A DNA stretch of 43,307 nucleotides, from contig QCFO01000015.1 of assembly GCA_003280225.1 (NCBI GenBank), positions 1-43,307 on the forward strand. The letters are read 5' to 3'. The stretch comes from Prochlorococcus sp. AG-363-K07. Its GTDB lineage: Bacteria; Cyanobacteriota; Cyanobacteriia; PCC-6307; Cyanobiaceae. A model generated the notes under the pieces. The model was given only the letters and a program-made list of their open reading frames with translations, did no database searches and was not told where the DNA came from. Numbering within the stretch: the stretch's first letter is position 1; the number at the start of each line of letters is the position of its first letter. The translations under genes were made by a program, and so were the position numbers. This document shows positions 7,893 through 15,562 of this stretch, one piece after another.

Positions 7893-8525
7893 ATGCTTTC
7901 TGATCGATTTATTGATATTTCCAAGGAGCTACCGAAGGGTGTGAACTTGCTTGCTGTGACCAAAGGGCAGTCAATTTCTACTATTCGTACAATATTAGAT
8001 TTTGGTGGTTGTAACTTTGGTGAAAGTCGTCTTCAGGAGGCGTTGCCAAAGATAGAGTCTCTTAAGCAGATTGATGGACTTCATTGGCATTTTATTGGCC
8101 GATTGCAAGCGAATAAGGTTCGAGGAGTAGTGCGATCTTTTGAATATATTCATTCAGTTGACTCTCTGTCATTGGCAGAAAGGATTTCCAGAATTGCGGG
8201 GGAGGAAAAACTATCTCCACAGGTAATGTTACAGGTGAAATTTAGAGAGGACCCTTCAAAAGGTGGTTTTTCTCCAAGCAATCTTTTAGAAGTTTGGCCT
8301 CAATTGATTGCACTTCCACATTGGAGAATTGTTGGCTTGATGACAATTCCACCCTTAGATATTGAGTTGGCAAATAGAAGATCTCTTTTTTATGAGTGCC
8401 GAAAGTTGGCAAATAAGTTGAATTTACCTCACTGTTCTATGGGTATGAGCAGTGATTGGGAGGAGGCTATTGAGGCTGGGGCGACTTGGTTGAGACTTGG
8501 CTCTATTTTGTTTGAAGAACAGTGA
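7893..8525 (+). CDS. pipY: PipY, YggS-type pyridoxal-phosphate homeostasis protein
   Basis: A single-domain alanine-racemase-fold PLP protein (210 aa) involved in vitamin B6 and amino/keto acid homeostasis. The PLP lysine is in LLAVTKGQS (Lys24 from this start), the NFGESRLQEALPK and WHFIGRLQANK motifs are typical, and the phosphate site MGMSSDWEEAIEAGATWLRL is intact. TTG 7887 and GTG 7890 are also in frame, but GAAGG at 7882-7886 is best spaced for ATG 7893. It is co-transcribed with pipX; a terminator follows at 8642-8664. Confidence 0.93.
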   Translation: MLSDRFIDISKELPKGVNLLAVTKGQSISTIRTILDFGGCNFGESRLQEALPKIESLKQIDGLHWHFIGRLQANKVRGVVRSFEYIHSVDSLSLAERISRIAGEEKLSPQVMLQVKFREDPSKGGFSPSNLLEVWPQLIALPHWRIVGLMTIPPLDIELANRRSLFYECRKLANKLNLPHCSMGMSSDWEEAIEAGATWLRLGSILFEEQ

Positions 8526-8641
8526 AATGGTTTCAACAACCACACAGATATCACTAAAACCAATTCAAAACCTTGCCCCAGCCTTCTTGGAGCGCTATTT
8601 AAGGAATAGGTTTGAGTTGTTTCCCTAAAAAGACGCTCGAC

Positions 8642-8664
8642 AAATTGGCTTTTGCCAATTTTTT
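8642..8664 (+). terminator. rho-independent terminator after pipY / upstream of sepF
   Basis: A perfect 8-bp stem AAATTGGC (8642-8649) and GCCAATTT (8654-8661) encloses a TTTT loop and is followed by more T (8662-8664), the classic intrinsic terminator shape. It is 117 nt after pipY and 27 nt before sepF, so it may end the der-pipY transcript or attenuate sepF if sepF is read from upstream. Confidence 0.75.
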
Positions 8665-8691
8665 CCATGTTGTTCTAAGAGGACTGAAAAG

Positions 8692-9264
8692 GTGTCGCTT
8701 ATTTCTCGCCTACGTTCTGTCGTTGCTGGTGACGACTACCTTGATGGTGATTTTGATGAGCTTGATTATGAAACAGGAGATGAGTTTGAGCCTCCCAATA
8801 GAGACCCCAGGAATTCCGGTGGGGAGTTGGCTCCTTTCGCTGAGTCGAACCCTTTTGATATAGGGAATGGTACTTCTTCAAACGTCATTGGTATGCCAGG
8901 GATTTCTTCAGGTAATTCTGAGGTTAATTTGATGGAGCCAAGAAGCTTTGATGAAATGCCAAGAGCTATTCAGGCCTTGCGTGAGCGTAAAACTGTGATT
9001 TTGAATCTCACCATGATGGAGCCTGACCAAGCTCAAAGAGCAGTCGATTTCGTAGCTGGAGGAACTTTCGCCATAGATGGTCATCAAGAAAGAATTGGAG
9101 AAAGCATTTTTCTCTTCGCTCCAAGTTGTGTCACAGTGACTAACTCATTTCAAGAAGATGCCTCCCCTTCAACAGTTGTTAATAAGGACTTTGAATCTCA
9201 AAGTAGTGAATCAAGCCCTGCCCCTGCTCCTGAATGGGGTGAATCAGTAGCTTCTGCTATTTGA
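8692..9264 (+). CDS. sepF: cell division protein SepF (YlmF, Cdv2)
   Basis: An FtsZ-interacting membrane-tethering protein (190 aa) of the division ring. The N-terminus [13 protein letters not shown] can form the membrane-binding amphipathic helix, an acidic linker (residues about 14-75) follows, and the SepF core runs from [20 protein letters not shown] through [17 protein letters not shown] to GESIFLFAP. The C-terminal roughly 35 residues are low-complexity. The start is GTG 8692 with AAGAGGA about 8 nt upstream. proC follows after 3 nt, a frequent arrangement. Confidence 0.92.
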   Translation: MSLISRLRSVVAGDDYLDGDFDELDYETGDEFEPPNRDPRNSGGELAPFAESNPFDIGNGTSSNVIGMPGISSGNSEVNLMEPRSFDEMPRAIQALRERKTVILNLTMMEPDQAQRAVDFVAGGTFAIDGHQERIGESIFLFAPSCVTVTNSFQEDASPSTVVNKDFESQSSESSPAPAPEWGESVASAI

Positions 9265-9267
9265 TTC

Positions 9268-10098
9268 GTGCCCTGCTCTGTTGGAGTTATTGGCTTAGGT
9301 CGGATGGCTCAGGCAATTCTTTTGCCTTTGCTTGAGAGAGGTGATATTCAACCCGCTGAGGTGATTGGAGTGGTAGGTCATCGGGAGAGTGTTCAACGTG
9401 CAAAGAATCAATTACCAAGTGAAGTTCAGGTTTTTGCGGCGAATGATCCACGTTCATCTCAAGTATGGGCAGCCTCACTTCATTTGTTGGCAATTAAGCC
9501 CCAGCAATTGTTGTCACTTGAACAGAATTTAACTAAAAATAATTGCTTAGGAATTGCAAATAAAAACACTTTAATAGTGTCATTATTGGCAGGGGTTAAT
9601 TTAAAGCGTTTGCAAGAGGTGTTCCCTCACCATGCTTGTGTTAGGGCAGTTCCTAATGCTCCTGTGCTTGTTGGTGCAGGACTGACTGGTATTGCTTGGG
9701 CAAATAATGTAACCAATGATCAACGATTACAAGTCCAAAAACTATTTAGTCCGATCAGTGAAGTTTTAGAACTTGAAGAGTCACAATTAGATGCTTTTTT
9801 AGCCTTGACTTCATCAGGTCCCGCTTACATTGCATTAATAACAGAGGCTCTGGCTGATGGAGCGGTTGCAGCAGGCTTGCCTCGTTCTTTGGCACACTAT
9901 TTGGCTCACAGAACCGTGTATGGAACCTCGTTGTTATTAAAGGGAAAAGATATGCATCCAGGGCAATTGAAAGACATGGTCGCTTCCCCTGGAGGCACCA
10001 CAATCACTGGCTTGCGCCATCTTGAGAAAGCGGGTCTACGTTCCGCTTTAATTGAAGCAGTGATTGCTGCTTCTGAACGAAGTCGTGAACTGGGTTAA
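9268..10098 (+). CDS. proC: pyrroline-5-carboxylate reductase
   Basis: Makes proline from pyrroline-5-carboxylate with NAD(P)H. At 276 aa it fits the family. It has an N-terminal Rossmann motif VGVIGLGRMAQAI, the core VRAVPNAPVLVGAGLTGIAW, the dimerisation/active-site region ALTSSGPAYIALITEALADG, and the C-terminal LKDMVASPGGTTITGLRHLE signature. The start is GTG 9268, 3 nt after sepF. Its last 95 nt overlap the end of a convergent glycosyltransferase ORF; since the proC end is the conserved partner, the overlap belongs to the glycosyltransferase tail. Confidence 0.96.
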   Translation: MPCSVGVIGLGRMAQAILLPLLERGDIQPAEVIGVVGHRESVQRAKNQLPSEVQVFAANDPRSSQVWAASLHLLAIKPQQLLSLEQNLTKNNCLGIANKNTLIVSLLAGVNLKRLQEVFPHHACVRAVPNAPVLVGAGLTGIAWANNVTNDQRLQVQKLFSPISEVLELEESQLDAFLALTSSGPAYIALITEALADGAVAAGLPRSLAHYLAHRTVYGTSLLLKGKDMHPGQLKDMVASPGGTTITGLRHLEKAGLRSALIEAVIAASERSRELG

Positions 10099-11284
10099 TG
10101 GATTTAAAATGGTTTACTTCAAGAAGTTCTTGGTAAAGCTTTTCTAAAGCATCAATATTTAAAGGAAGCGTATAACGTTCTAGGGCTCTAATTCGAGCAC
10201 GACGTCCAAGCTCCAAGGTTAGAACTGGTTGATCTCTTAATACAGGAAGTAATGTCCGAAGTTGGGTGGTTACCCCTTGTGTGCTTAGTACTATGCCGGC
10301 TCCACCATCTAGAACCTCTCCATCTGCTCCAGCATCGGTTGCTACACATGCAGTCCCAGTTGCCATTGCCTCAAGTAATGATAGAGAGAGTCCTTCTACG
10401 AGGCTTGGAAGAATAAAGACTTCTGCACATTGCATTAAAGCAATTCTGGTTTCTAAATCTGATTCATATCCCCACCAAAGCACATCAGAGTAATGGGTAA
10501 TGAATGAGTTGTTTTCTAGTGTTGCTCGAAGAGGGCCATCCCCAACTATTACTAGACGGCACCCTTGAGGTTCGATCTGTCTCCAGGCACGAAGAAGAGC
10601 TTCAATATTTTTTTCAGTAGCAATTCGCCCCATATACAAAAATATCCGTTCTTTTCCTAGTTTCTCTCTAACTTCTTTTTGTTTGGCTGTTAAGGCTTGT
10701 TCATTTACTGGGGCCCAAATTTCGGTATCTACTCCATTAGGTATTACTGCAAGCCTATTTTCTTTCACACCTAGTTTTGCAAGAACTTCTGCTTGCATCT
10801 CTGAAAAGACGATAACCCTGTCGTAACGGGCTAGTGAGGGAGCATAAAGTTGATACGTTAATTGCTGGGTACCTGCCGTTAGATTTCTTATCCCTGCATC
10901 GAACGGAGGGTGAAAGGTTGCGACAAGAGGGACTTTTAGCTGTTGACATAGCTCAGGCAACCTGAAATCCAGTGGCGAGAGCGTAAGGCTGGCATGGACT
11001 AAGTCAGGTTTTAATCTTTCAAGGGATTCTCTAAGTTCCTTTTGTGCTCTAGGAGATGGAATTGTATATACCTGAGATTTGACAAGATAGGGAAGACTGA
11101 CTTCAGGGTCGTTTGCGAGTAGGGAGGTCTGACTATCTCCTGGATTAATGGGATTGTCAAAGTGAATGAAACTAGTTTGATAGCCCCTTGCCCTAAGCGC
11201 CTCTGTGGTGCTCAGACCATAGGTGACATTTCCGCAAAAAGGGGTTTTTTTGCCCAGCCAGGCAATATGGGAGACGGGCCGCAT
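10004..11284 (-). CDS. family GT4 glycosyltransferase, lipid- or envelope-related
   Basis: A GT-B fold retaining glycosyltransferase of 426 aa. The acceptor-domain start is HIAWLGKKTPFCGNVTYGLS. The nucleotide-sugar domain has AVIPNGVDTEIW, FLYMGRIATEKNIEALLRAW, RLVIVGDGPLR and the E-x7-E motif in VEGLSLSLLEAMATGTACV. The N-terminus reminds me of cyanobacterial galactolipid-type enzymes (DgdA-like), but I cannot confirm this, so acceptor and sugar are left open. Residues about 396-426 are encoded antisense to the conserved end of proC and are probably a dispensable tail. It starts 20 nt after the MFS gene and is likely in the same operon. Confidence 0.88.
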   Translation of the reverse strand: MRPVSHIAWLGKKTPFCGNVTYGLSTTEALRARGYQTSFIHFDNPINPGDSQTSLLANDPEVSLPYLVKSQVYTIPSPRAQKELRESLERLKPDLVHASLTLSPLDFRLPELCQQLKVPLVATFHPPFDAGIRNLTAGTQQLTYQLYAPSLARYDRVIVFSEMQAEVLAKLGVKENRLAVIPNGVDTEIWAPVNEQALTAKQKEVREKLGKERIFLYMGRIATEKNIEALLRAWRQIEPQGCRLVIVGDGPLRATLENNSFITHYSDVLWWGYESDLETRIALMQCAEVFILPSLVEGLSLSLLEAMATGTACVATDAGADGEVLDGGAGIVLSTQGVTTQLRTLLPVLRDQPVLTLELGRRARIRALERYTLPLNIDALEKLYQELLEVNHFKSINPVHDFVQKQQSLLQLKRNVDPLSQDGASQ

Positions 11285-11304
11285 TTAACTACGTCGAGAG
11301 TGAA

Positions 11305-12651
11305 TTAATACCGTTTCCAGGGAAACTCTAATAATGCAGCTATCAGTGCAATAGCTGCTAGTAACCAAAGTACTGGTAAGAGCCCATAACGACTGACTAA
11401 GGTTCCAGCAAGTACTAATGGGAGGCTAAGAGAAATATTGATTAAGTTGTTTTGCAAGCCAAAAACTTTTCCTCTCTGAGCTTTTGGTGTGTCTTCTTGC
11501 AGAGTTGTTTGGGCTGGAATTGCCACGAACGCAGAACTAATCCCAAGTAGACAGCAAAGGAATACAGTTGTTACTAGTAGGCCTCTCACTTGCCCAAGTA
11601 AAATCAGAGACAAAGTAATAGAACCTAATCCTATTGTCGCCAGTTTTTTACGGCTGACAAGATGGCCGAACTGGGCTATACCGACGGCTCCAATTGCCAT
11701 GCCTAGTCCACTAGTTGCCAAAAGTGTTCCGAATCTTGTTGGCCCTAGACCATCTATAGAGGATGCCAGACTTATTGTGAGTACATAAAGAGCAGCAAGA
11801 AGACTGTAGAGAAGAACTAGATTTAACATTGCTCCACGAACAGTGGGTCTACTTTTAAGTATTTCTAGACCGTCAGATATCTCTTGCCATACAGTTTGAG
11901 AAGAAAGAGCTTTGCTTTCTTCTTTGATTTGTATTTTGCTTAAACATACAGCGGCAGCTCCATAGCAGAAAGGGAGTAAAAGGAACTCTCCACCAGACAT
12001 GCCGATTGAAATTAATAATTGTTTTAGCATTCTTATTATTGGTTCTCCTAGAGCAAAGCCAACAATTGTTGCTCCCATAGTTGTTGCCTGATAAAGGGAG
12101 TTTGCAGCTAGTAAATGTTTTTTTGGAACTAAGAGAGGGATGGTGGCTTGTTCTGCTGGAGCGAAAAATTGAGTAAGAACAGACTCGCAAAATGTCATCA
12201 TTATTAGTGCCCAAAAACCCCAACTAACGCCCAGGAAAACAGGCCCTGGCAGGAGGCAAATTGGGGTAAAAAGGACTAATAGAGCTCGCAGCCCATTGGA
12301 AGCTACCATTACTCGCTGTTTAGGCCATCGGTCTACGCTTATTCCTGCAATGGTTCCCAAAAGCATTGCAGGAATTGTATTGGCTACATAGATCCCAGTC
12401 GCAAGAAGAGTGATTTTTTGGGTACGTGTTTCAAAATCCATCCTCATTGCTGCTGCTACACCAGCCAAAGCTTCGTTGCTTTGAGTTTCGTTGGTGACCC
12501 AGTATTGGGCAATTAGGTAAACCATCAAAACTATGTAGAACTTGTCAGCCAATTGAGAGAAAATTTGGCCAAACCACAGTTTTCTAAATTCCTCTAGTTG
12601 GATAACGGCCTGAAGCCCTTTTTTGTGGGTTTGTTTGCCACTATTGGTCAA
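11305..12651 (-). CDS. MFS transporter
   Basis: A major facilitator superfamily protein (448 aa) with about 12 hydrophobic segments, starting near residues 38-48 and ending around LPVLWLLAAIALIAALLEF. The cytoplasmic loop after TM2 carries GISVDRWPKQRVMV, a form of the MFS loop 2-3 motif (G-x3-DR-x-G/P-R/K). The N-terminal KLWFGQIFSQLADKFYIVLM resembles the EntS/YfiS-like drug or metabolite exporter group. The substrate is unknown. It lies between recO (73 nt upstream) and the glycosyltransferase (20 nt downstream). Confidence 0.87.
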   Translation of the reverse strand: MTNSGKQTHKKGLQAVIQLEEFRKLWFGQIFSQLADKFYIVLMVYLIAQYWVTNETQSNEALAGVAAAMRMDFETRTQKITLLATGIYVANTIPAMLLGTIAGISVDRWPKQRVMVASNGLRALLVLFTPICLLPGPVFLGVSWGFWALIMMTFCESVLTQFFAPAEQATIPLLVPKKHLLAANSLYQATTMGATIVGFALGEPIIRMLKQLLISIGMSGGEFLLLPFCYGAAAVCLSKIQIKEESKALSSQTVWQEISDGLEILKSRPTVRGAMLNLVLLYSLLAALYVLTISLASSIDGLGPTRFGTLLATSGLGMAIGAVGIAQFGHLVSRKKLATIGLGSITLSLILLGQVRGLLVTTVFLCCLLGISSAFVAIPAQTTLQEDTPKAQRGKVFGLQNNLINISLSLPLVLAGTLVSRYGLLPVLWLLAAIALIAALLEFPWKRY

Positions 12652-12724
12652 CGCACTTGCTCAGCTTGAACGGTTTGCATACTCAAGAGAACTTTGAGTC
12701 TTCTAATTATGATGGCCTATCTTT

Positions 12725-13516
12725 TCACTGAATTGAATTCATAATGGATTCACGCAACATCTTGAGTGCACATAAATTTCTAGGTAGGTGATTGTTGATC
12801 CAATATTCCACTACGCTCAGGAGTTTCAGCCATGCATCTTTGGGACCTAGTAAATCTCCATCCCGCTTTGTTGGGAGAACAGGCCTAAGGAGCCTTTGTA
12901 ATAGTGCTAGTTCAGATGGATTTAGTTGAATGGGAGTATTAGCTAGTGCTCCGATAGCAAATCCTTCGTCAGGGATGAGACTGCATCTCCAATCCCAATC
13001 TCCTAGTGGTGGATCAAGAGCCGCTCCACTTTGACAACAATTCTGGATTGGCAATCCATATCCTCCTAATGCAAGTAAATGAACACAAGCTTGAACGATT
13101 TTGGCCAAAGTTATTACTGAAGATCTCTGGACATCTCTTTCTTCTTCTAGTCGGCCTAGATGCAGTAGGACTGTTTCAAGTATGCCTGGGATAGGATGAT
13201 CCCCGGCGACTAGCAAAAGGCTTAATTCTGTGATTGCCTGAGCAGCAGCAAGCGTTTCAAGCCGTTCTCCTAATTTGCTATAGCTACGCAAAATTTTTAT
13301 TTGACGGACTTTGCGGAGACCTTTTTGCCCCGTCACTTGTAGTTCAAGAAGTGTGAGTGGGGATGTGGCTGCAAGGCTACTTCTAGGTCTCCTAGCTCCA
13401 GGGACGGCAAAACGAGAAATACCTTCTTCTTCGCTTAGCATTGTTAATAATCTGTCGTTTTCTCCAAGAGGCCCAACTTTTAGAGACAGGCCTTTCAAGG
13501 CTTTCTGCAAGGTCAC
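12725..13516 (-). CDS. recO: DNA repair protein RecO
   Basis: The RecFOR mediator that loads RecA on SSB-coated gaps (263 aa). It has the N-terminal OB fold, with LQKALKGLSLKVGPLGENDR and a KGLRKVRQIKILRSY segment, a helical middle, and a Cys-containing segment IQNCCQSGAALDPP followed by WRCSLIPDEGFAIGAL, where zinc ligands sit in many RecO proteins. It overlaps deoC by 4 nt (translational coupling). Confidence 0.92.
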   Translation of the reverse strand: MTLQKALKGLSLKVGPLGENDRLLTMLSEEEGISRFAVPGARRPRSSLAATSPLTLLELQVTGQKGLRKVRQIKILRSYSKLGERLETLAAAQAITELSLLLVAGDHPIPGILETVLLHLGRLEEERDVQRSSVITLAKIVQACVHLLALGGYGLPIQNCCQSGAALDPPLGDWDWRCSLIPDEGFAIGALANTPIQLNPSELALLQRLLRPVLPTKRDGDLLGPKDAWLKLLSVVEYWINNHLPRNLCALKMLRESIMNSIQ

Positions 13517-14187
13517 TGCTCTTTTTTTCGAAGAGCTTTTATTAGTTCTGGACCAGCTGATGTCCCTAGGCTTGTTGCTCCAGCTTCTAGCAATCCAATG
13601 GCATGACTTAATGTTCTCACTCCGCCAACGGCTTTAATAGAACAGCGACCACGTGCCATCAGAGACAGTTGGTTTATATCAGAATTAACTACTTCTCGTC
13701 CAAATCCATTTCCTGCTTGGATGCCTCTGACGCCTGCATCGATTGAGGCTTCTACTGCTAGAGATAGTTTTTCTGATGGTATTTGGGCAATATTTAGGAT
13801 CGCTCTTACAGGTAAACCTATTTGGCAAATGTTAGATAGTTCTTCTGCAAATTTCTCTTGATTGTCTTCAGCTAATGCAAAGTAATTCGGAACAACATCT
13901 AATTCTTCAGCACCATGTTCTGCTGCCCATTCAGCTTCAGCTTGCTTGTGCTGGCTTGGAATGAATCCAAAAGGAAAGGCAATAACAGCTATGAGCTTTG
14001 TTTTGTTAGGAGCTCCAAGCCTTTTACGTGCTCTTGAAAGCCTTACCAAGTTTGTGCAAATTCCTGAAAAATTATAGTGGCGAGAAATATCACATGTTTC
14101 ATTAAGTGTCTCAATTGAAGCAAAAGGATCTAAGACTGCTTGATGAATACTAGAAGCTAGATCAGGTAATTCTTTTTTAATTGACAT
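13513..14187 (-). CDS. deoC: DeoC-like (deoxyribose-phosphate aldolase fold), atypical active site
   Basis: A TIM-barrel protein of 224 aa that aligns along its length with deoxyribose-phosphate aldolase: VRLSRARKRL, VIAFPFGFIPS, EELDVVPNYFAL with Asp97 (E. coli D102), and IKAVGGVRTLSHAIGLLEAG with Lys185 (E. coli K201). The Schiff-base lysine (E. coli K167, in FVKTSTGF) is replaced by Gln157 in GIQAGNGFG; the codon is CAA, complement of 13717-13719. The usual ETxxL element is LNIAQI. Standard aldolase chemistry is therefore doubtful, and the gene may have another role. It sits 15 nt after lrtA and overlaps recO by 4 nt. Confidence 0.85.
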   Translation of the reverse strand: MSIKKELPDLASSIHQAVLDPFASIETLNETCDISRHYNFSGICTNLVRLSRARKRLGAPNKTKLIAVIAFPFGFIPSQHKQAEAEWAAEHGAEELDVVPNYFALAEDNQEKFAEELSNICQIGLPVRAILNIAQIPSEKLSLAVEASIDAGVRGIQAGNGFGREVVNSDINQLSLMARGRCSIKAVGGVRTLSHAIGLLEAGATSLGTSAGPELIKALRKKEQ

Positions 14188-14202
14188 TAAGAGTCCCTTT
14201 TG

Positions 14203-14790
14203 TCAATCTTTGGCTTGGATAATTCCATAACCCCCATGATTCCTTTTGTAAATTACTTGCAATTCTTTTGTTTTCTTATCTCGAAAAAGATAAAAATCAT
14301 GGTCGATTAATTCAAGTTGATGTCTTGCTTCGTCGGCATTCATAGGGGTCATGGTGAAATATTTTCTTCGTACACCTGGATTTGGAAGATGTGCCTCTTT
14401 CCCTTCTAGAAGGGAGCCATCTATAGCAGAATCATTTAGAACTGATTCGGTTGAAGGGGTCAATGATGCACTATGCCCAGGACTATGATGATGATCTGAA
14501 TGACGCTCCTTATAACGGCGGAGTTGACGGGAGAGTTTATTGGAAACTAAATCAATACTTGCGTAAAGGTTTTCACTACGTTCCTGTGCTCGAATGACTG
14601 TGCCATTTACAAAAACAGTTACTTCTGCCGTTTGTTGTGGGGTGCTGGGGTTCCGTGCGACAGATAGATGGACATCAGCTTCTTGCACCATTTCTTCGAA
14701 GTGATGCATGGCTTTCTTCAGTTTTGACTGTGTGTAATCCCGTAATGCAGGCGTTAGTTCAAGGTTTCGTCCATGGATAAGCATCTTCAT
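14203..14790 (-). CDS. lrtA: long-form ribosome hibernation promoting factor (light-repressed LrtA)
   Basis: A 195-aa long HPF. The N-terminal domain (1-105: MLIHGRNLELTPALRDYTQS through TVFVNGTVIRAQERSENLYA) binds the 30S subunit. After a His-rich linker, the C-terminal domain (about 135-190: VRRKYFTMTPMNADEARHQL to GGYGIIQAKD) dimerises ribosomes into 100S particles. The start is ATG 14790; Met3 is an alternative. In cyanobacteria the gene is usually repressed by light. It heads the minus-strand run to deoC and recO, and it is head-to-head with lipB, whose long ORF overlaps its start. Confidence 0.94.
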   Translation of the reverse strand: MKMLIHGRNLELTPALRDYTQSKLKKAMHHFEEMVQEADVHLSVARNPSTPQQTAEVTVFVNGTVIRAQERSENLYASIDLVSNKLSRQLRRYKERHSDHHHSPGHSASLTPSTESVLNDSAIDGSLLEGKEAHLPNPGVRRKYFTMTPMNADEARHQLELIDHDFYLFRDKKTKELQVIYKRNHGGYGIIQAKD

Positions 14791-15522
14791 GGCATCACTC
14801 CGGCGCCTTCTACTAAAGGCAAGTTAGAGAAAACTGGGCAATCCGGACAGCTTTCGGAAGCTTTTATTGTGGAGCCAAAAGATTTGGTGCCTTTTCAAAG
14901 AGCTTGGGAATGGCAGAGGCATTGGCAAAATAAAATGCTTGAAGGTACTTGCACTTACCCAGCAGTCTGGCTTTTGCAACACCACGACTGTTACACGCTT
15001 GGTCGAGGAGCTTCTGAGTTTAATCTGAATTTTTCTCCTGAAAAGCCACCTTCTGATCTATTTCGTATAGATCGAGGTGGGGAAGTTACATATCATTTGC
15101 CTGGACAGTTGGTTGTGTATTTAGTCCTGGATCTGCATAGGTATAAAACTGATTTAAATTGGTACTTACGACAGTTGGAACTATTGGTGAAAGATGTCCT
15201 TGAAGATCTCGGACTTAATGGTGAATGTATTGAAGGCCTAACAGGTGTTTGGCTTAATGGTTCGAAGGTTGCCTCAATTGGTATTGGGTGTCGCCGTTGG
15301 GTTACTCAACATGGGATAGCTTTAAATGTAAATTGTGATCTCAAGGGTTTTTCTCAAATAGTTCCTTGTGGATTAAAGAACCACAGTGTTGGGAGGTTGG
15401 ATTCTTATTTGCCTGGTTTGAGCGTCTTTGATGTACAACCTCTTATGCGACGAAACTTGGCGAAGAGGTTTTGCTTGAAATTGATTGAAGATGTTTCGCC
15501 CCCTGATTTTTTTGGCTTATAG
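14773..15522 (+). CDS. lipB: octanoyl-[ACP]:protein N-octanoyltransferase
   Basis: Transfers octanoate from ACP to lipoyl-domain lysines, the first step of lipoate synthesis. The product as drawn is 249 aa; catalytic Cys199 lies in QIVPCGLKNHSVGRL, Lys165 in NGSKVASIGIGCRRW, and the binding loop is IDRGGEVTYHLPGQLV. The first 30 residues are unlike the family and overlap the lrtA start by 18 nt. GTG 14869 (Val33) may be the true start, leaving room for lrtA and lipB promoters. Its likely client PdhC is encoded downstream. Confidence 0.92.
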   Translation: MDKHLHGITPAPSTKGKLEKTGQSGQLSEAFIVEPKDLVPFQRAWEWQRHWQNKMLEGTCTYPAVWLLQHHDCYTLGRGASEFNLNFSPEKPPSDLFRIDRGGEVTYHLPGQLVVYLVLDLHRYKTDLNWYLRQLELLVKDVLEDLGLNGECIEGLTGVWLNGSKVASIGIGCRRWVTQHGIALNVNCDLKGFSQIVPCGLKNHSVGRLDSYLPGLSVFDVQPLMRRNLAKRFCLKLIEDVSPPDFFGL

Positions 15523-15562
15523 CCTGATAATTAATAATCAAATTAAATGTAGAATCATTAGG

